A stretch of DNA of 64,000 bases from Porphyridium purpureum (Eukaryota; Rhodophyta; Bangiophyceae; Porphyridiales; Porphyridiaceae), in NCBI GenBank assembly GCA_008690995.1, contig VRMN01000011.1:248001-312000 (forward strand). Direction: 5' to 3'. The notes below the pieces were generated by a model. It saw only the letters and a list, made by a program, of their open reading frames with translations. It was not told the DNA's origin and searched no databases. Each line of letters starts with the position of its first letter. Within the stretch, counting starts at the first letter, position 1. This document shows positions 17,074 through 26,104 of this stretch, in pieces. The translations under genes were made by a program, and so were the position numbers.

Positions 17074-18213
17074 TCACTTTTTGGCCTTTCCTTTGCCACC
17101 CCTGGCGCTAAAATTGACTTTCTTAGGAGCGGCCTTCTTGATCGTCTTGCTCGGCTGAGGCTTGAAGAAAGAATCTAGGCGCATCTGCCCGGCCTTACCT
17201 TTCGACGCACGGATTTTCTCCACACCATTTCGAACATTCTTCTCGCTGAATTGGTTTTCCACGCACATAAACTGTACGAGCTCGTCTTCTTGTGGCGGTT
17301 TCCACTCCAAATCGATCTCGTCGGACGGGGTAACCTCGGGTGAGATAAACAGCCCGCGAACCGCATCAATAGGAAATTCTTCAGGAATCTGATACTTCTT
17401 GTCTTTCTCCAACAAAGCGACAATGCTTTCAAGCGTCTTGTGTTCCTGCACTAGCTTCAGCGCTTTGTTCGGACCAATGCCCTTGATGGAGTTTACGTAG
17501 TCACACCCACACAAGATGCACAGGTCGCGGAATTGATCCATTGTAAGATGTAACTCATCCAACGCGGCGTCAAGCGAGATCTCCACCGGTCGAATCTTAT
17601 TTTTCTCGGCTGTGGTCGAGGCACCGGCCCACAATTGGCGGATTAAGCGCGGCGTGCCGAACGTAAGTGCGTCCATATCTTCCGACGCGGTGGCATACAC
17701 TTTGCCCGATTTTGTGAGCTCTACGCACTGTGCTTCGGCCTCGCACGGTGCTTCTACCACCGGTACACCCATGAGTCGAAGCAGCGTCTTGCACTGCTCT
17801 AGCATCGATTTGGAGACAGTATTGACGCGCCTATTGTACTTTTCATAATTGTCCTGGTCCCCTTCTTCTTCGGCCTTTTTCGCGAGATCTGCGGCGGCCT
17901 GCTTCGCCTGAGTGCGCTTCTGTAGCTCCCCGCTCTTCATGGCAGGGGGCTTCCCATCGAAGACATACACCGGCTTGATACCCATTTCGATCAGACGAAT
18001 GGTGCGATAGAACAGCCCGATGAGATGAGAGGTTACCTCCCCATCCTTATTTGTCATGCTGTCGCCAGCGCTGCGCACGGTCACGAGAAACTGATAGATG
18101 CTCATGGATGCGTCAATTGCAATCTTTCTACCGAAGAACGTCTTCAATTCATGCTCTGTCATACATCCAGGCGCTTGGTCGCCCAGAAGCTTGGAGAGCC
18201 CCTTGATCCCCAT
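17074..18213 (-). CDS. FEN1: Flap endonuclease 1
   Basis: A 379-residue structure-specific 5' nuclease that removes flaps in Okazaki fragment maturation and base-excision repair. It begins with the invariant MGIKGLSKLL. The metal-binding acids are in place: Asp34 (IAIDAS), Asp86 (VFDGKPP), Glu158 and Glu160 (EAPCEAEAQC), Asp179 and Asp181 (ASEDMDALTFG), and Asp238 (CGCDYVNSIKGIGP). The last lies in the helix-hairpin-helix region and matches human Asp233 with a five-residue offset. A PCNA-interacting motif QMRLDSFF spans residues 343-350, followed by a basic nuclear tail. Length matches human FEN1 (380). ATG at 18213, single exon. Convergent with the upstream hypothetical gene, 90 bases between stops. 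Confidence 0.98.
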   Translation of the reverse strand: MGIKGLSKLLGDQAPGCMTEHELKTFFGRKIAIDASMSIYQFLVTVRSAGDSMTNKDGEVTSHLIGLFYRTIRLIEMGIKPVYVFDGKPPAMKSGELQKRTQAKQAAADLAKKAEEEGDQDNYEKYNRRVNTVSKSMLEQCKTLLRLMGVPVVEAPCEAEAQCVELTKSGKVYATASEDMDALTFGTPRLIRQLWAGASTTAEKNKIRPVEISLDAALDELHLTMDQFRDLCILCGCDYVNSIKGIGPNKALKLVQEHKTLESIVALLEKDKKYQIPEEFPIDAVRGLFISPEVTPSDEIDLEWKPPQEDELVQFMCVENQFSEKNVRNGVEKIRASKGKAGQMRLDSFFKPQPSKTIKKAAPKKVNFSARGGKGKAKK

Positions 18214-18716
18214 GCCACTGGAGCTCGGCCCTGCCCCGCTCCGCTCAGTTCCAGCCCTTTTGAGAGAGCGAGGCCGACGGCAGCGGGAGACGATGTCGGC
18301 AAGTCCAGCGGCCTACCTCGCCGTGCAGCAGCTGCGCGGCGGCGTCTCCGCGTGCCGGTGACCGACCGTCTCCGCGACGCCCGAGCAGCCGCGCCCAGAC
18401 TTCCTGGCGCGAAAAATCGGACTGTCCAGCGCCCCGGAGCGCGGGATGCCAAAGCAATGCGTCACTTCCCGGGCTGTACCTTCGGGTTGTACACCCCCAC
18501 GCCGTCGCCGTACGCGGGCTTGAGCGTCGCATTGCATTCGACCTTATTTTGACGGCTTGTTTTCGTCCGGGAGACGCGAAGGTGGGGAGAGGGACTGCGG
18601 GTGGGACGTCTGAACTGCAGCGGAGAGCAGGCGCCTGGATCGAGAGGAGGAAATCGATTTGCCACAGCTCCGGCAGCGCCACGCAGCCTGATTTGTTTCA
18701 CGACTTGATACCCAGC
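18214..18716. other. Divergent intergenic region between FEN1 and eL28
   Basis: About 0.5 kb, GC-rich. The eL28 frame is open upstream to 18549 but its ATG is 18717. The bases just before that ATG (TACCCAG then C ATG) resemble a 3' splice site, so a leader intron is possible but unproven. Confidence 0.4.
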
Positions 18717-19103
18717 ATGTCGGACGCTCTCGTTTGGCAGCTCGTTCGCAAGAACAATTGCTTCATGAAGAAGCGCGGGAAGTTTACGTTCAGCGCGGAG
18801 CGTGCGAACGCAGCCAAGCAGCATACCTTTCAGGCTAGCGGACTCGCCAACCAGAAGGCCGTCGGCGTGGAGCTCGACGCGAACAAGAATGTTGTGATGA
18901 TCGTGAAGAGTAAGAAGGAGTCGAATGCGCGAAAGCCGAAAAGCATGTTCATGACCATCGGCATGAAGAAGGGCTCGAGGTCTGCCATTGCAACGGCTGA
19001 TAAGTATCTCGGAAAATACCGACCGGACCTGAAGCCTGCGGTCTTGTCCCGTATTTCTGCGTTCTACAGGGGTAAGAACAAGGCAGTGAAGAGCAGCAAG
19101 TAA
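18717..19103 (+). CDS. RPL28: Cytosolic large-subunit ribosomal protein eL28
   Basis: A 128-residue protein. It starts MSDALVWQLVRKNNCFMKKR, carries FSAERANAAKQHTFQASGLA with the family's N-x-x-N/K-x-x-x-x-F-x-x-S/N-G-L pattern, then KAVGVELDANKNVVMIVKSK, and ends with KYRPDLKPAVLSRISAFYRG (human: [20 protein letters not shown]). Length and order match eukaryotic eL28, a surface protein of the 60S subunit. A longer in-frame extension from 18549 has no ATG and no similarity to the family, so the ATG at 18717 is chosen. Divergent from FEN1. Confidence 0.93.
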   Translation: MSDALVWQLVRKNNCFMKKRGKFTFSAERANAAKQHTFQASGLANQKAVGVELDANKNVVMIVKSKKESNARKPKSMFMTIGMKKGSRSAIATADKYLGKYRPDLKPAVLSRISAFYRGKNKAVKSSK

Positions 19104-19575
19104 AGAATCGCCGCGCGCGAGTCGTTCCTTATGCATTCGTGTTCCTTTCCTTCGTTTGCATTTAAATGAGATTGCAGAAACTGTCCACAACCTTGAGTGT
19201 GAGAGATGGATATTCTCCCAGTGCCTTGTACGGACAGCCGTCCGAACGAACGCGGGCGAAAAGTGCCTGAGAACAAGCGAGTTCCGACGCGCCTTTGTGT
19301 AGCAAGCAGTATTTCGCACTTCTGCATCTGGCGGCCGGGCTGAGTCGCATCCATCAACGATCCAGAGGCCGTCGCGCTTCGGTACGTCGTTGTCACGGAA
19401 GCCCGCTGGCACCAGCCAACTGCCGCTCCCCGTGCTTTAACAAGCGCAGCGACCCTTGAAATAACCACCCCATTTGAAACCCTAAACATAACCCCTGTTA
19501 TCTGGTGGAAAGAGATTGTTCGCTGGTAATCTCCGTTCGCGGCATGTGGGCCAGCGTGATTGAGGTCCTCACATC
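19104..19575. other. Intergenic region, about 0.47 kb
   Basis: Between eL28 and the prenyltransferase on the same strand; holds the eL28 trailer and the next promoter. A long reverse-strand open frame covers it but is a shadow of eL28. Nothing else recognised. Confidence 0.4.
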
Positions 19576-20721
19576 ATGCATCGCATCACCTACGTGCCGG
19601 TCTCACATTGCGCGCCCGCTGCGCGGGCGCTGCCTACACAGTCGGAGCGATGCTGTGACTTTTCTTCCAAGCGCGTGTCTGGGACTGCAGCGCGCACGCG
19701 CATTGTCCTGCGCCGCACGGCGTCCAGCGCGGCCAGCGGCGACCTGAGTCCCGAGCAGCGAGAACAGACAGTAGCATCTTCAGAAAGCACGCCGGTACCG
19801 AGCGAGCCGGAAATTCAGCGCAAGCGTGACAAACTAGCCAGCATCTACAAATTTACGCGTCCGCATACGATTCGAGGAACAATTTTAGGCGCCTTTGCTG
19901 GCTGTGTTCGCGCGCTTATGGACTCAAAGGCTCCCATTCGCATGGAGCTCGTCCCTCGCGCACTTTTGGGGGTAGTCGCGCTACTCACTGCAAATGCTTT
20001 CATTGTGGGTATCAATCAAATCTACGATGTGTCGATTGATCGGGTGAACAAGCCCTTCCTGCCCATGGCCGCGGGCAAAATGTCCGCGCGTACGGCATGG
20101 GTGTTCATCATATCATGTCTAGTGCTCGGTCTGGTCATTGTGCGTAGTACCTTCTCACCGCTGATTTTCGGATTGTATGTATTTGGACTGGTGGTCGGCT
20201 TTCTCTATTCGGTGCCGCCGTTTCGCTTGAAGCGCTATCCTGTGGCCGCTGCGCTCTCCATTTCGTGCGCAAGGGGTTTCCTGCTGAACTTTGGAGTGTA
20301 TCATGCCACGCGTGCGGCACTAAATGTCCCGTTTGTGTGGTCTCCTCAGATCACTTTCCTGGCGTGCTTTATGATCGTGTTCTCGCTTGTGATCGCACTT
20401 GCGAAGGACATTCCGGACATTGCGGGTGACAAGATGTACAAAGTGAACACATTCGCGACCAGGCTAGGAGCGGAAAAGATGTCCAACTTGGTGACTGCCG
20501 TTCTGTTAGGCAACTATGTGTTTGCTCTCGTATTTGCGTTCCTCGCCCGCGCCGGCTCCATTCGTAAGCCCGTCATGGCGCTTGGTCACCTTGCCCTTGC
20601 GATCTGGCTCGGCAACATCCGACAAGAGCTAGACGCCTCAGACAGTGAGAGTATCAAGCGCTTTTATAAGAACATCTGGAACTTGTTCTACTCAGAGTAC
20701 GCCCTGTTCTTGTTGATTTGA
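19576..20721 (+). CDS. Homogentisate prenyltransferase (HPT/HST type, UbiA family)
   Basis: A 381-residue UbiA-superfamily membrane prenyltransferase with a plastid-like N-terminus of about 85 residues. The first Asp-rich motif is NQIYDVSIDRVNKP (residues 147-160) and the second is KDIPDIAGDKMYKVNTFATRLG (starting at 277); both bind the prenyl diphosphate through Mg2+. YKFTRPHTIRGT near residue 91 and the terminal NIWNLFYSEYALFLL (the FYxFIWxLFYAEYFLFP-type ending of the family) separate the homogentisate branch from chlorophyll synthase. The enzyme condenses homogentisate with phytyl diphosphate (tocopherols, VTE2) or solanesyl diphosphate (plastoquinone, HST); motif sequence alone does not decide which. 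About eight or nine hydrophobic helices. ATG 19576. Convergent with pyruvate carboxylase. Confidence 0.88.
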   Translation: MHRITYVPVSHCAPAARALPTQSERCCDFSSKRVSGTAARTRIVLRRTASSAASGDLSPEQREQTVASSESTPVPSEPEIQRKRDKLASIYKFTRPHTIRGTILGAFAGCVRALMDSKAPIRMELVPRALLGVVALLTANAFIVGINQIYDVSIDRVNKPFLPMAAGKMSARTAWVFIISCLVLGLVIVRSTFSPLIFGLYVFGLVVGFLYSVPPFRLKRYPVAAALSISCARGFLLNFGVYHATRAALNVPFVWSPQITFLACFMIVFSLVIALAKDIPDIAGDKMYKVNTFATRLGAEKMSNLVTAVLLGNYVFALVFAFLARAGSIRKPVMALGHLALAIWLGNIRQELDASDSESIKRFYKNIWNLFYSEYALFLLI

Positions 20722-20924
20722 CCGATGTGTCCCAAGCTGAATAGGCAATGTGGGTCGAACTGCTTGCCATGCTTTGGGCACTGTATGGGAGTATCAATTA
20801 AATTGGATTCACTCGCGCGCAATGCAGAAATAGGGATCTCCAATTCCGTTCCGTTCGGTGCCATGATACCGACTCGTCAATGCATTTCGTTTGGAATTCA
20901 GAGCCAAGGCGCAAAGGTGGGCTT

Positions 20925-23900
20925 CTACTCTTCAATCTCGACCAGCAAATCCTCGTTCTGGACGAGGTCACCCAGTTCCACAAGCACGCGCTTCACCGTG
21001 CCATTGACAGGAGCTGACACGATTGTTTCCATTTTCATGGCGGATAGCATGAGAAGCTGTTCTCCCTTTCGCACAACAACGCCGGGTTTGACCTTAACTT
21101 CAACCACCGTTCCTGGCATACTCGCACCCACTTGGCCGGGTACCGCAGGATTTGCGCGCTCTGCTGCTGCGGTGCGCACTGCACCAGTCCCCGTCTGCGC
21201 ACCAGCTTTCACATCTAGCACTTTCACCAAGCGAGGTACACCGTTGAGTTCAAAGAACACGTCACGGTATCCTTTGTTGTCCAGTTCTGGTGAAACACTT
21301 ATCAGCTTTGTGATCAGGGTCTTACCTTCTTCAATTGGGAAATGATACTCCTCGCCAATCGTCATCGGAGCCAGGAACGCCTCCGTAGGCAAGTAGCCAA
21401 TCTCATCCGAATACTTCTCACGGAATCGCATGTACTCGTCAAAGACCTGCGGATACAGCGCCGCCGAAATGACGTCGCGATGCACCAGTTTGATTCCATG
21501 CTGCAGCAACAGGTTACGGTACTTATCCTCGAGATTCTTGTGGGCAGAAACGAAATCATACGGCGTCAGCTCGGCTCCGGGACGGCCTTCAATTGGTTCC
21601 AAGTTTGCCCGCATCAGCACCTGAGTGCGTAACGGTTCCGGAAAGCCACCTTCTGGTTGGCCAAGCTGGCCCTGCAGAAAGTCAACGACAGACTTGGGCA
21701 AATTCAGCTCCTCCACTCTTTGAACGATGTCGTCACCTGTAAGCTTGTTCGTTACCATAAATTGTGCGAGGTCTCCGACAACTTTCGACGACGGCGTCAC
21801 TTTCACAATGTCACCCAAGACTTTGTTTGCCTGCGCATACGCCGCTTTCACATCTTTCCACTGCTTCGCCAGGCCTAGTGACTGTGACTGAAACATGAGA
21901 TTCGTGTATTGTCCACCAGGCATTTCATGCACAAACACATCAGCCGAAGAGGAACGAGCGCCTTGCTCGAAAGGTGCGTAATGACCCCGCATGGTATCCC
22001 AGTAATCTGACAATTCCGTGAGCTTACTAACATTCAACGGAAGGATCGGAACACCCCCAACATCAATCGGCGCATCGGAGCGCCCTTCGATCTGATTCAA
22101 AGAAGAAACAATGGCACCTAACGAGGGCTGGGATGTGGTTCCACTCATCGAGTCCAGCGCACCATGAACAACATCTGCTCCAGCTTTAGCAGCGGCAAGC
22201 ATTGACGACACTCCAATACCGCCGGTGTCATGTGTGTGCACGTGAATGGGCACGTTTGGATACTCCTTCCTCAACGCACCAATCAGCAGCTCCGCACCCG
22301 CCGGTTTTAGGAGCCCAGCCATGTCCTTAATGCCCAGAACATGCGTTTCACCTTGCTTGACAATCTTTTCGGCAAGTCGCATGTAATAGTCGAGATTATA
22401 TTTCGAGCTGGTCATAACATCGCCCGTGTAGCACATTTCTCCTTGCACTACACCCCCAGCCTTATGTACAGCTTCCATTCCGACCAAAAGATTGTCGGCG
22501 TAGTTCAACGAGTCGAATACACGGAAAACATCCATACCAGTCGCGACCGCTTCTTTGCAAAACTCGAACACCACATTATCGGGATACGATGTATAACCTA
22601 CTGCGTTTGCGCCGCGCAAGAGGCACTGAAAAGGAATGTTCGGAACGAGCTCGCGTAAAGTTTCAAGACGCCTCCAAGGACACTCACGAAGAAAGCGCAG
22701 AGACACATCAAACGTGGCCCCTCCCCAATTCTCCAGCGCATACATGCCTGCCGAAGCCCGCGCTGTCGCCGGTGCAATCATGGCCATATCGATGGTTCGC
22801 ATGCGAGTAGCGAGCAGAGACTGGTGTGCATCTCGCCATGTCGTGTCACCCACAAGCGTGTAGGGAAATTCACGCACCTTCTTGGCGAACCCAGAGGGAC
22901 CTTCTTTCTCCAGGACCTGCTTCCAACCCGGCGCTGGACGAGTCATTGCATCGAATATCGGCATCACTGGCTTCAATCGAGAAGGATTTTTGATTGGATC
23001 AGGACCCGGCATTGGATGACCATTCACGCGAACCTCGGCCAAGTAACGCATCAGCTTGTTCGCACGGTCCTTCTGAGGTGGGAAGTGAAACAGCTCAGGG
23101 TGTACATCGATGAAGTCTGTGGCCATCTTCTGCTCCAGAAATACAGGATGGGTGAGAACCTTGCGGAGAAACGGAATGTTTGTGTGCACGCCGCGCACAC
23201 GGAACTCTGCCAATGCTCGAACTAGCTTTTCCGCCGCAAAGTGAAAGCTTTCAGCATGCGCAGTCGCCTTGATCAAGAGCGAGTCGAAATGAGGCGTGAT
23301 GACCGCACCGGCAAAACCAGCCGCCGAATCCAGGCGAATACCCATTCCCTCGCCCGGACGGAAGGCATCAATGCGACCATAATCTGGAGCGAAATTATTG
23401 CGAGGATTTTCTGTTGTCACGCGACATTGAATCGCATGACCTCTGGGTTCAAGATTTTCCTGACGAATGCCCAGTTCAGCAAGTGTGTATCCGTCTGCAA
23501 TTTTGATTTGCGTCTGCACAATGTCCACGCCCGTGATTTCCTCTGTGACAGTGTGCTCCACTTGCACGCGCGGATTCACTTCAATGAAGTAGTGACGTCC
23601 ACTTTGGTCGACCAAGAATTCGACCGTGCCCGCATTCATGTACCCGGATGCTTTCGTGAGACGCACAGCGTCTGCCCACAGCTTTTCGCGGAGCGCGAGC
23701 GAAATTCCCGAGGCCGGGGCGATTTCGACCACTTTTTGGTGGCGACGTTGGACGGAACAATCGCGTTCGAACAAATGGACCACCTCGCCACTTTTGTCAG
23801 CAAAAATCTGAATTTCAATGTGACGCGGGCGATCGACGTAACGCTCGATAAAAATTGTTCCGTCTCCAAAGGCCTTGTAAGCTTCGGTTTGAGCCATTTC

Positions 23901-24611
23901 CACGGCCTCGGCAAACTCTGATTCTCGCCGGACGATCCGCATCCCTCGACCGCCGCCCCCATGCGCAGCCTTGATAATAATTGGAAAGCCTATCCCGCCG
24001 GGACCTTGAACAAAGTCCTTGGCTGCTTGGAGTGATGAAACCGGTCCGTCCGAGCCGGGCACGACGGGCACGTCGGCTGCAATGGCTAGCTTTCTGGCCT
24101 CCGTCTTGTCACCAAAGAGGCGAAGGATACCAGAAGGAGGCCCTACAAATCGAATACCTTCCTCCTCACAGCGCCTCGCAAAGGTGCTGTTCTCTGACAA
24201 GAGACCATACCCCGGATGGATCGCGTCGACGCCATGCAGCTTGGCGATCTGCACGATCTTATCGTACGCCAAGTACGAACCGACTGGCGTCAAATTTTCA
24301 CCGTCGATCATGTAGCTCTCATCACATTTGTACCGGTGCAGAGAGTGACGGTCGGCGTCTGCGTACACACCCACAGTGCGAAGCCCGAGTTCATGGCCAG
24401 CGCGGAAGACGCGGATTGCGATTTCGCCGCGATTGCAGCACATGAGCTTTTCGATGTTTCGCAAAGGGGTAAGTTTGCCCTGACGCAAGCCCCCCGTGGC
24501 CATGTGGCGAGAGCTCGGCATTGCCATCGCGCCGCTCCGCAGGTGCTCACGCGCCAAGCGGTGCGCAAGTACCGCAGTGGTGGCATGAGATGAAGCTCGG
24601 AGCGCGCCCAT
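20925..24611 (-). CDS. PC: Pyruvate carboxylase
   Basis: A 1228-residue biotin enzyme that carboxylates pyruvate to oxaloacetate (anaplerosis, gluconeogenesis). The N-terminus (about 50 residues, Arg/Ala/Ser/His-rich) fits a mitochondrial presequence. The biotin carboxylase domain begins at KLMCCNRGEIAIRVFRAGHE, with ATP-grasp KAAHGGGGRGMRIVRRE and the catalytic EVNPRVQVEHTVTEEITG. The carboxyltransferase domain starts at VGDTTWRDAHQSLLATRMRT, with FRVFDSLNYADN and the metal site VPIHVHTHDTGGIG. The C-terminal biotinyl domain carries AMKM at residues 1191-1194, biotinylated Lys 1193. Length and domain order (BC-CT-BCCP on one chain) match eukaryotic and many bacterial PCs. ATG 24611; single exon of 3.7 kb. 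Confidence 0.97.
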   Translation of the reverse strand: MGALRASSHATTAVLAHRLAREHLRSGAMAMPSSRHMATGGLRQGKLTPLRNIEKLMCCNRGEIAIRVFRAGHELGLRTVGVYADADRHSLHRYKCDESYMIDGENLTPVGSYLAYDKIVQIAKLHGVDAIHPGYGLLSENSTFARRCEEEGIRFVGPPSGILRLFGDKTEARKLAIAADVPVVPGSDGPVSSLQAAKDFVQGPGGIGFPIIIKAAHGGGGRGMRIVRRESEFAEAVEMAQTEAYKAFGDGTIFIERYVDRPRHIEIQIFADKSGEVVHLFERDCSVQRRHQKVVEIAPASGISLALREKLWADAVRLTKASGYMNAGTVEFLVDQSGRHYFIEVNPRVQVEHTVTEEITGVDIVQTQIKIADGYTLAELGIRQENLEPRGHAIQCRVTTENPRNNFAPDYGRIDAFRPGEGMGIRLDSAAGFAGAVITPHFDSLLIKATAHAESFHFAAEKLVRALAEFRVRGVHTNIPFLRKVLTHPVFLEQKMATDFIDVHPELFHFPPQKDRANKLMRYLAEVRVNGHPMPGPDPIKNPSRLKPVMPIFDAMTRPAPGWKQVLEKEGPSGFAKKVREFPYTLVGDTTWRDAHQSLLATRMRTIDMAMIAPATARASAGMYALENWGGATFDVSLRFLRECPWRRLETLRELVPNIPFQCLLRGANAVGYTSYPDNVVFEFCKEAVATGMDVFRVFDSLNYADNLLVGMEAVHKAGGVVQGEMCYTGDVMTSSKYNLDYYMRLAEKIVKQGETHVLGIKDMAGLLKPAGAELLIGALRKEYPNVPIHVHTHDTGGIGVSSMLAAAKAGADVVHGALDSMSGTTSQPSLGAIVSSLNQIEGRSDAPIDVGGVPILPLNVSKLTELSDYWDTMRGHYAPFEQGARSSSADVFVHEMPGGQYTNLMFQSQSLGLAKQWKDVKAAYAQANKVLGDIVKVTPSSKVVGDLAQFMVTNKLTGDDIVQRVEELNLPKSVVDFLQGQLGQPEGGFPEPLRTQVLMRANLEPIEGRPGAELTPYDFVSAHKNLEDKYRNLLLQHGIKLVHRDVISAALYPQVFDEYMRFREKYSDEIGYLPTEAFLAPMTIGEEYHFPIEEGKTLITKLISVSPELDNKGYRDVFFELNGVPRLVKVLDVKAGAQTGTGAVRTAAAERANPAVPGQVGASMPGTVVEVKVKPGVVVRKGEQLLMLSAMKMETIVSAPVNGTVKRVLVELGDLVQNEDLLVEIEE

Positions 24612-25222
24612 GCTGGGCGTCCGCGCTTACTTGCAGCGACGGGTTCAAATGGAGCGGTCTACGCACGAGCACTGCAGCGGCGAGTCGACCCCGCGCGCTG
24701 GACTGTCGCTCGAGTGCCGGCTCACCACCTGTTTCGTCGCGGCTGCCGTGCAGAATCTTCCATGCAGCCCGGTCCAGTCGGGTCTGCTCGGCCGCGCGCA
24801 AGTCGGCACACCGGTTTGCAGAGGCCAGCGTCGTGGCACACTCACCAGCGGGCGTGTTTTCCAAGCGGCACGGCATGCTGCGCCACACTGCGCGCCTCCC
24901 GCAGAAACCGGCGCGAATCGACACACCGGTCTCGGGCGCACTCGCTCGAATCTGGCGCGGTACAGCGCCAGGGCGGTACAGCTGCGGTGCTGTACCGCGT
25001 CGCTTCCGCATCTCCGCGCACGCTCGGCACGCGATCTGGCGGCCTACGAAACTGGCGCGCCCTGCTATGCTCCCGGCAGCCCACCTGCTCACGCGCGACT
25101 CGGCCAGCCAGCGATAAGGGCTGTGCGAGGAGCGGGCGGATAGCAGACGGGCGGGGTGTGCGAGCTGAGGCCTGTGGCTCGAGCGTGGACTGAAGAGGAG
25201 CAAGCGCAGCGCGGGAAGCAGG
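24612..25222. other. Divergent intergenic region, 0.6 kb
   Basis: Between the outward-facing starts of pyruvate carboxylase and the two-repeat plastid protein. Very GC-rich with many long open frames on both strands and no family match, as expected from base composition. Should hold both promoters. Confidence 0.45.
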
Positions 25223-26104
25223 ATGGAGGCTTTTGTTCCTGGCGTCGGCCCGCTGCTCGGCGCGCCGGCCGCGCCGCTCGCGGCCGTGGACGTGCGCTGC
25301 AGGCACGCGAGCGTTGCGCGCCGCGCGCGCGTCGCGGTTCGCATGGCCGACGACGGATTCGCGGACCTGCAGCCCGGCGACCCGGGCTACAAGCCAAAGG
25401 CCAAGGAGATGGTCAAAGTGTCAGAGCTCGGTGTCTCGCCGTTCAGTGATGACGCCAACTCTGTGACCAGGCTGGGTGAAGGGAGGCTCGACGAGATCGC
25501 CAAGGACATTATGGAGGGCAAGAAAACGGGCGCCGAGATCAAGGCGGACCTGAAGAAGCAGGCGCCGGCAAAGCCAGCGGCACCGGCGAAGAAACCGGAG
25601 AAGAAGTCTGGTCTTGCAAGTGCCAAGGATGCAGCAGGTTCGGCCATGGGTGCCGTGCAGCGTGCTGTTGGCTCTGGAAAGCGCGGTCTGGACTTGCTGC
25701 GCGAAGACTTTCTGCAGACCGGGCCGGAGCGCGCCGGCGTTGGGCGTCAGGATAAGACAGTTGATGCGCCCCCGCAGTTTGGCGAGCCCGGCTACGTCAC
25801 CCCGGCCTACCAGCGGGTGAAAGTGTCTTCGCTCGGCATCTCTGTGTTTGAAGACGATGCAAATGCTGTCACGAAGGTGGGTGGTATCAAAGCAGTCATG
25901 GAAGTGGCGGAGAAGGTTGCTTCCGGGGAGCTGAAAACGGAGGAGTTTGAGGAGGGCCTCAAGGCGGGCTTGTCCCTCGACTTGGCATTGGAGAAAATGG
26001 AAGAGGAGGCGGCCGCCGGCGACCTCCTACCAGATTACTTGAAACCTCTTCCTGAAGATACGCCGCGAAAGGGCATGACGTGGAAGAACTATGTTGGTCG
26101 ATAA
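25223..26104 (+). CDS. Two-repeat plastid-targeted protein of unknown function
   Basis: A 293-residue protein. The first 40 residues are rich in Ala, Arg and Val and end VARRARVAVRMADD, a typical transit-peptide junction. The mature part contains a duplicated module: residues 64-112 (VKVSELGVSPFSDDANSVTR) and 199-249 (VKVSSLGISVFEDDANAVTK), each preceded by a Pro/Gly/Tyr stretch (PGDPGYKPKAKE and GEPGYVTPAYQR) and followed by a charged helix. A Lys/Pro/Ala-rich linker (about 112-130) and a helix (RGLDLLREDFLQTG) separate them. The C-terminus ends LPEDTPRKGMTWKNYVGR. I do not recognise the family. The duplicated V-K-V-S-x-L-G-(I/V)-S-x-F-x-D-D-A-N unit and the basic linker would suit a small plastid scaffold or linker-type protein; that is inference. 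Its 3' end overlaps the last MRG exon. Confidence 0.7.
   Translation: MEAFVPGVGPLLGAPAAPLAAVDVRCRHASVARRARVAVRMADDGFADLQPGDPGYKPKAKEMVKVSELGVSPFSDDANSVTRLGEGRLDEIAKDIMEGKKTGAEIKADLKKQAPAKPAAPAKKPEKKSGLASAKDAAGSAMGAVQRAVGSGKRGLDLLREDFLQTGPERAGVGRQDKTVDAPPQFGEPGYVTPAYQRVKVSSLGISVFEDDANAVTKVGGIKAVMEVAEKVASGELKTEEFEEGLKAGLSLDLALEKMEEEAAAGDLLPDYLKPLPEDTPRKGMTWKNYVGR

Noticed and set aside
18690-18720. Leader intron of eL28 ending TACCCAG
   Set aside because: A plausible acceptor, but no convincing donor was found in the upstream 200 bases.
18462-19412. 316-codon reverse-strand open frame covering eL28
   Set aside because: GC-rich shadow of the ribosomal protein gene, no family pattern.
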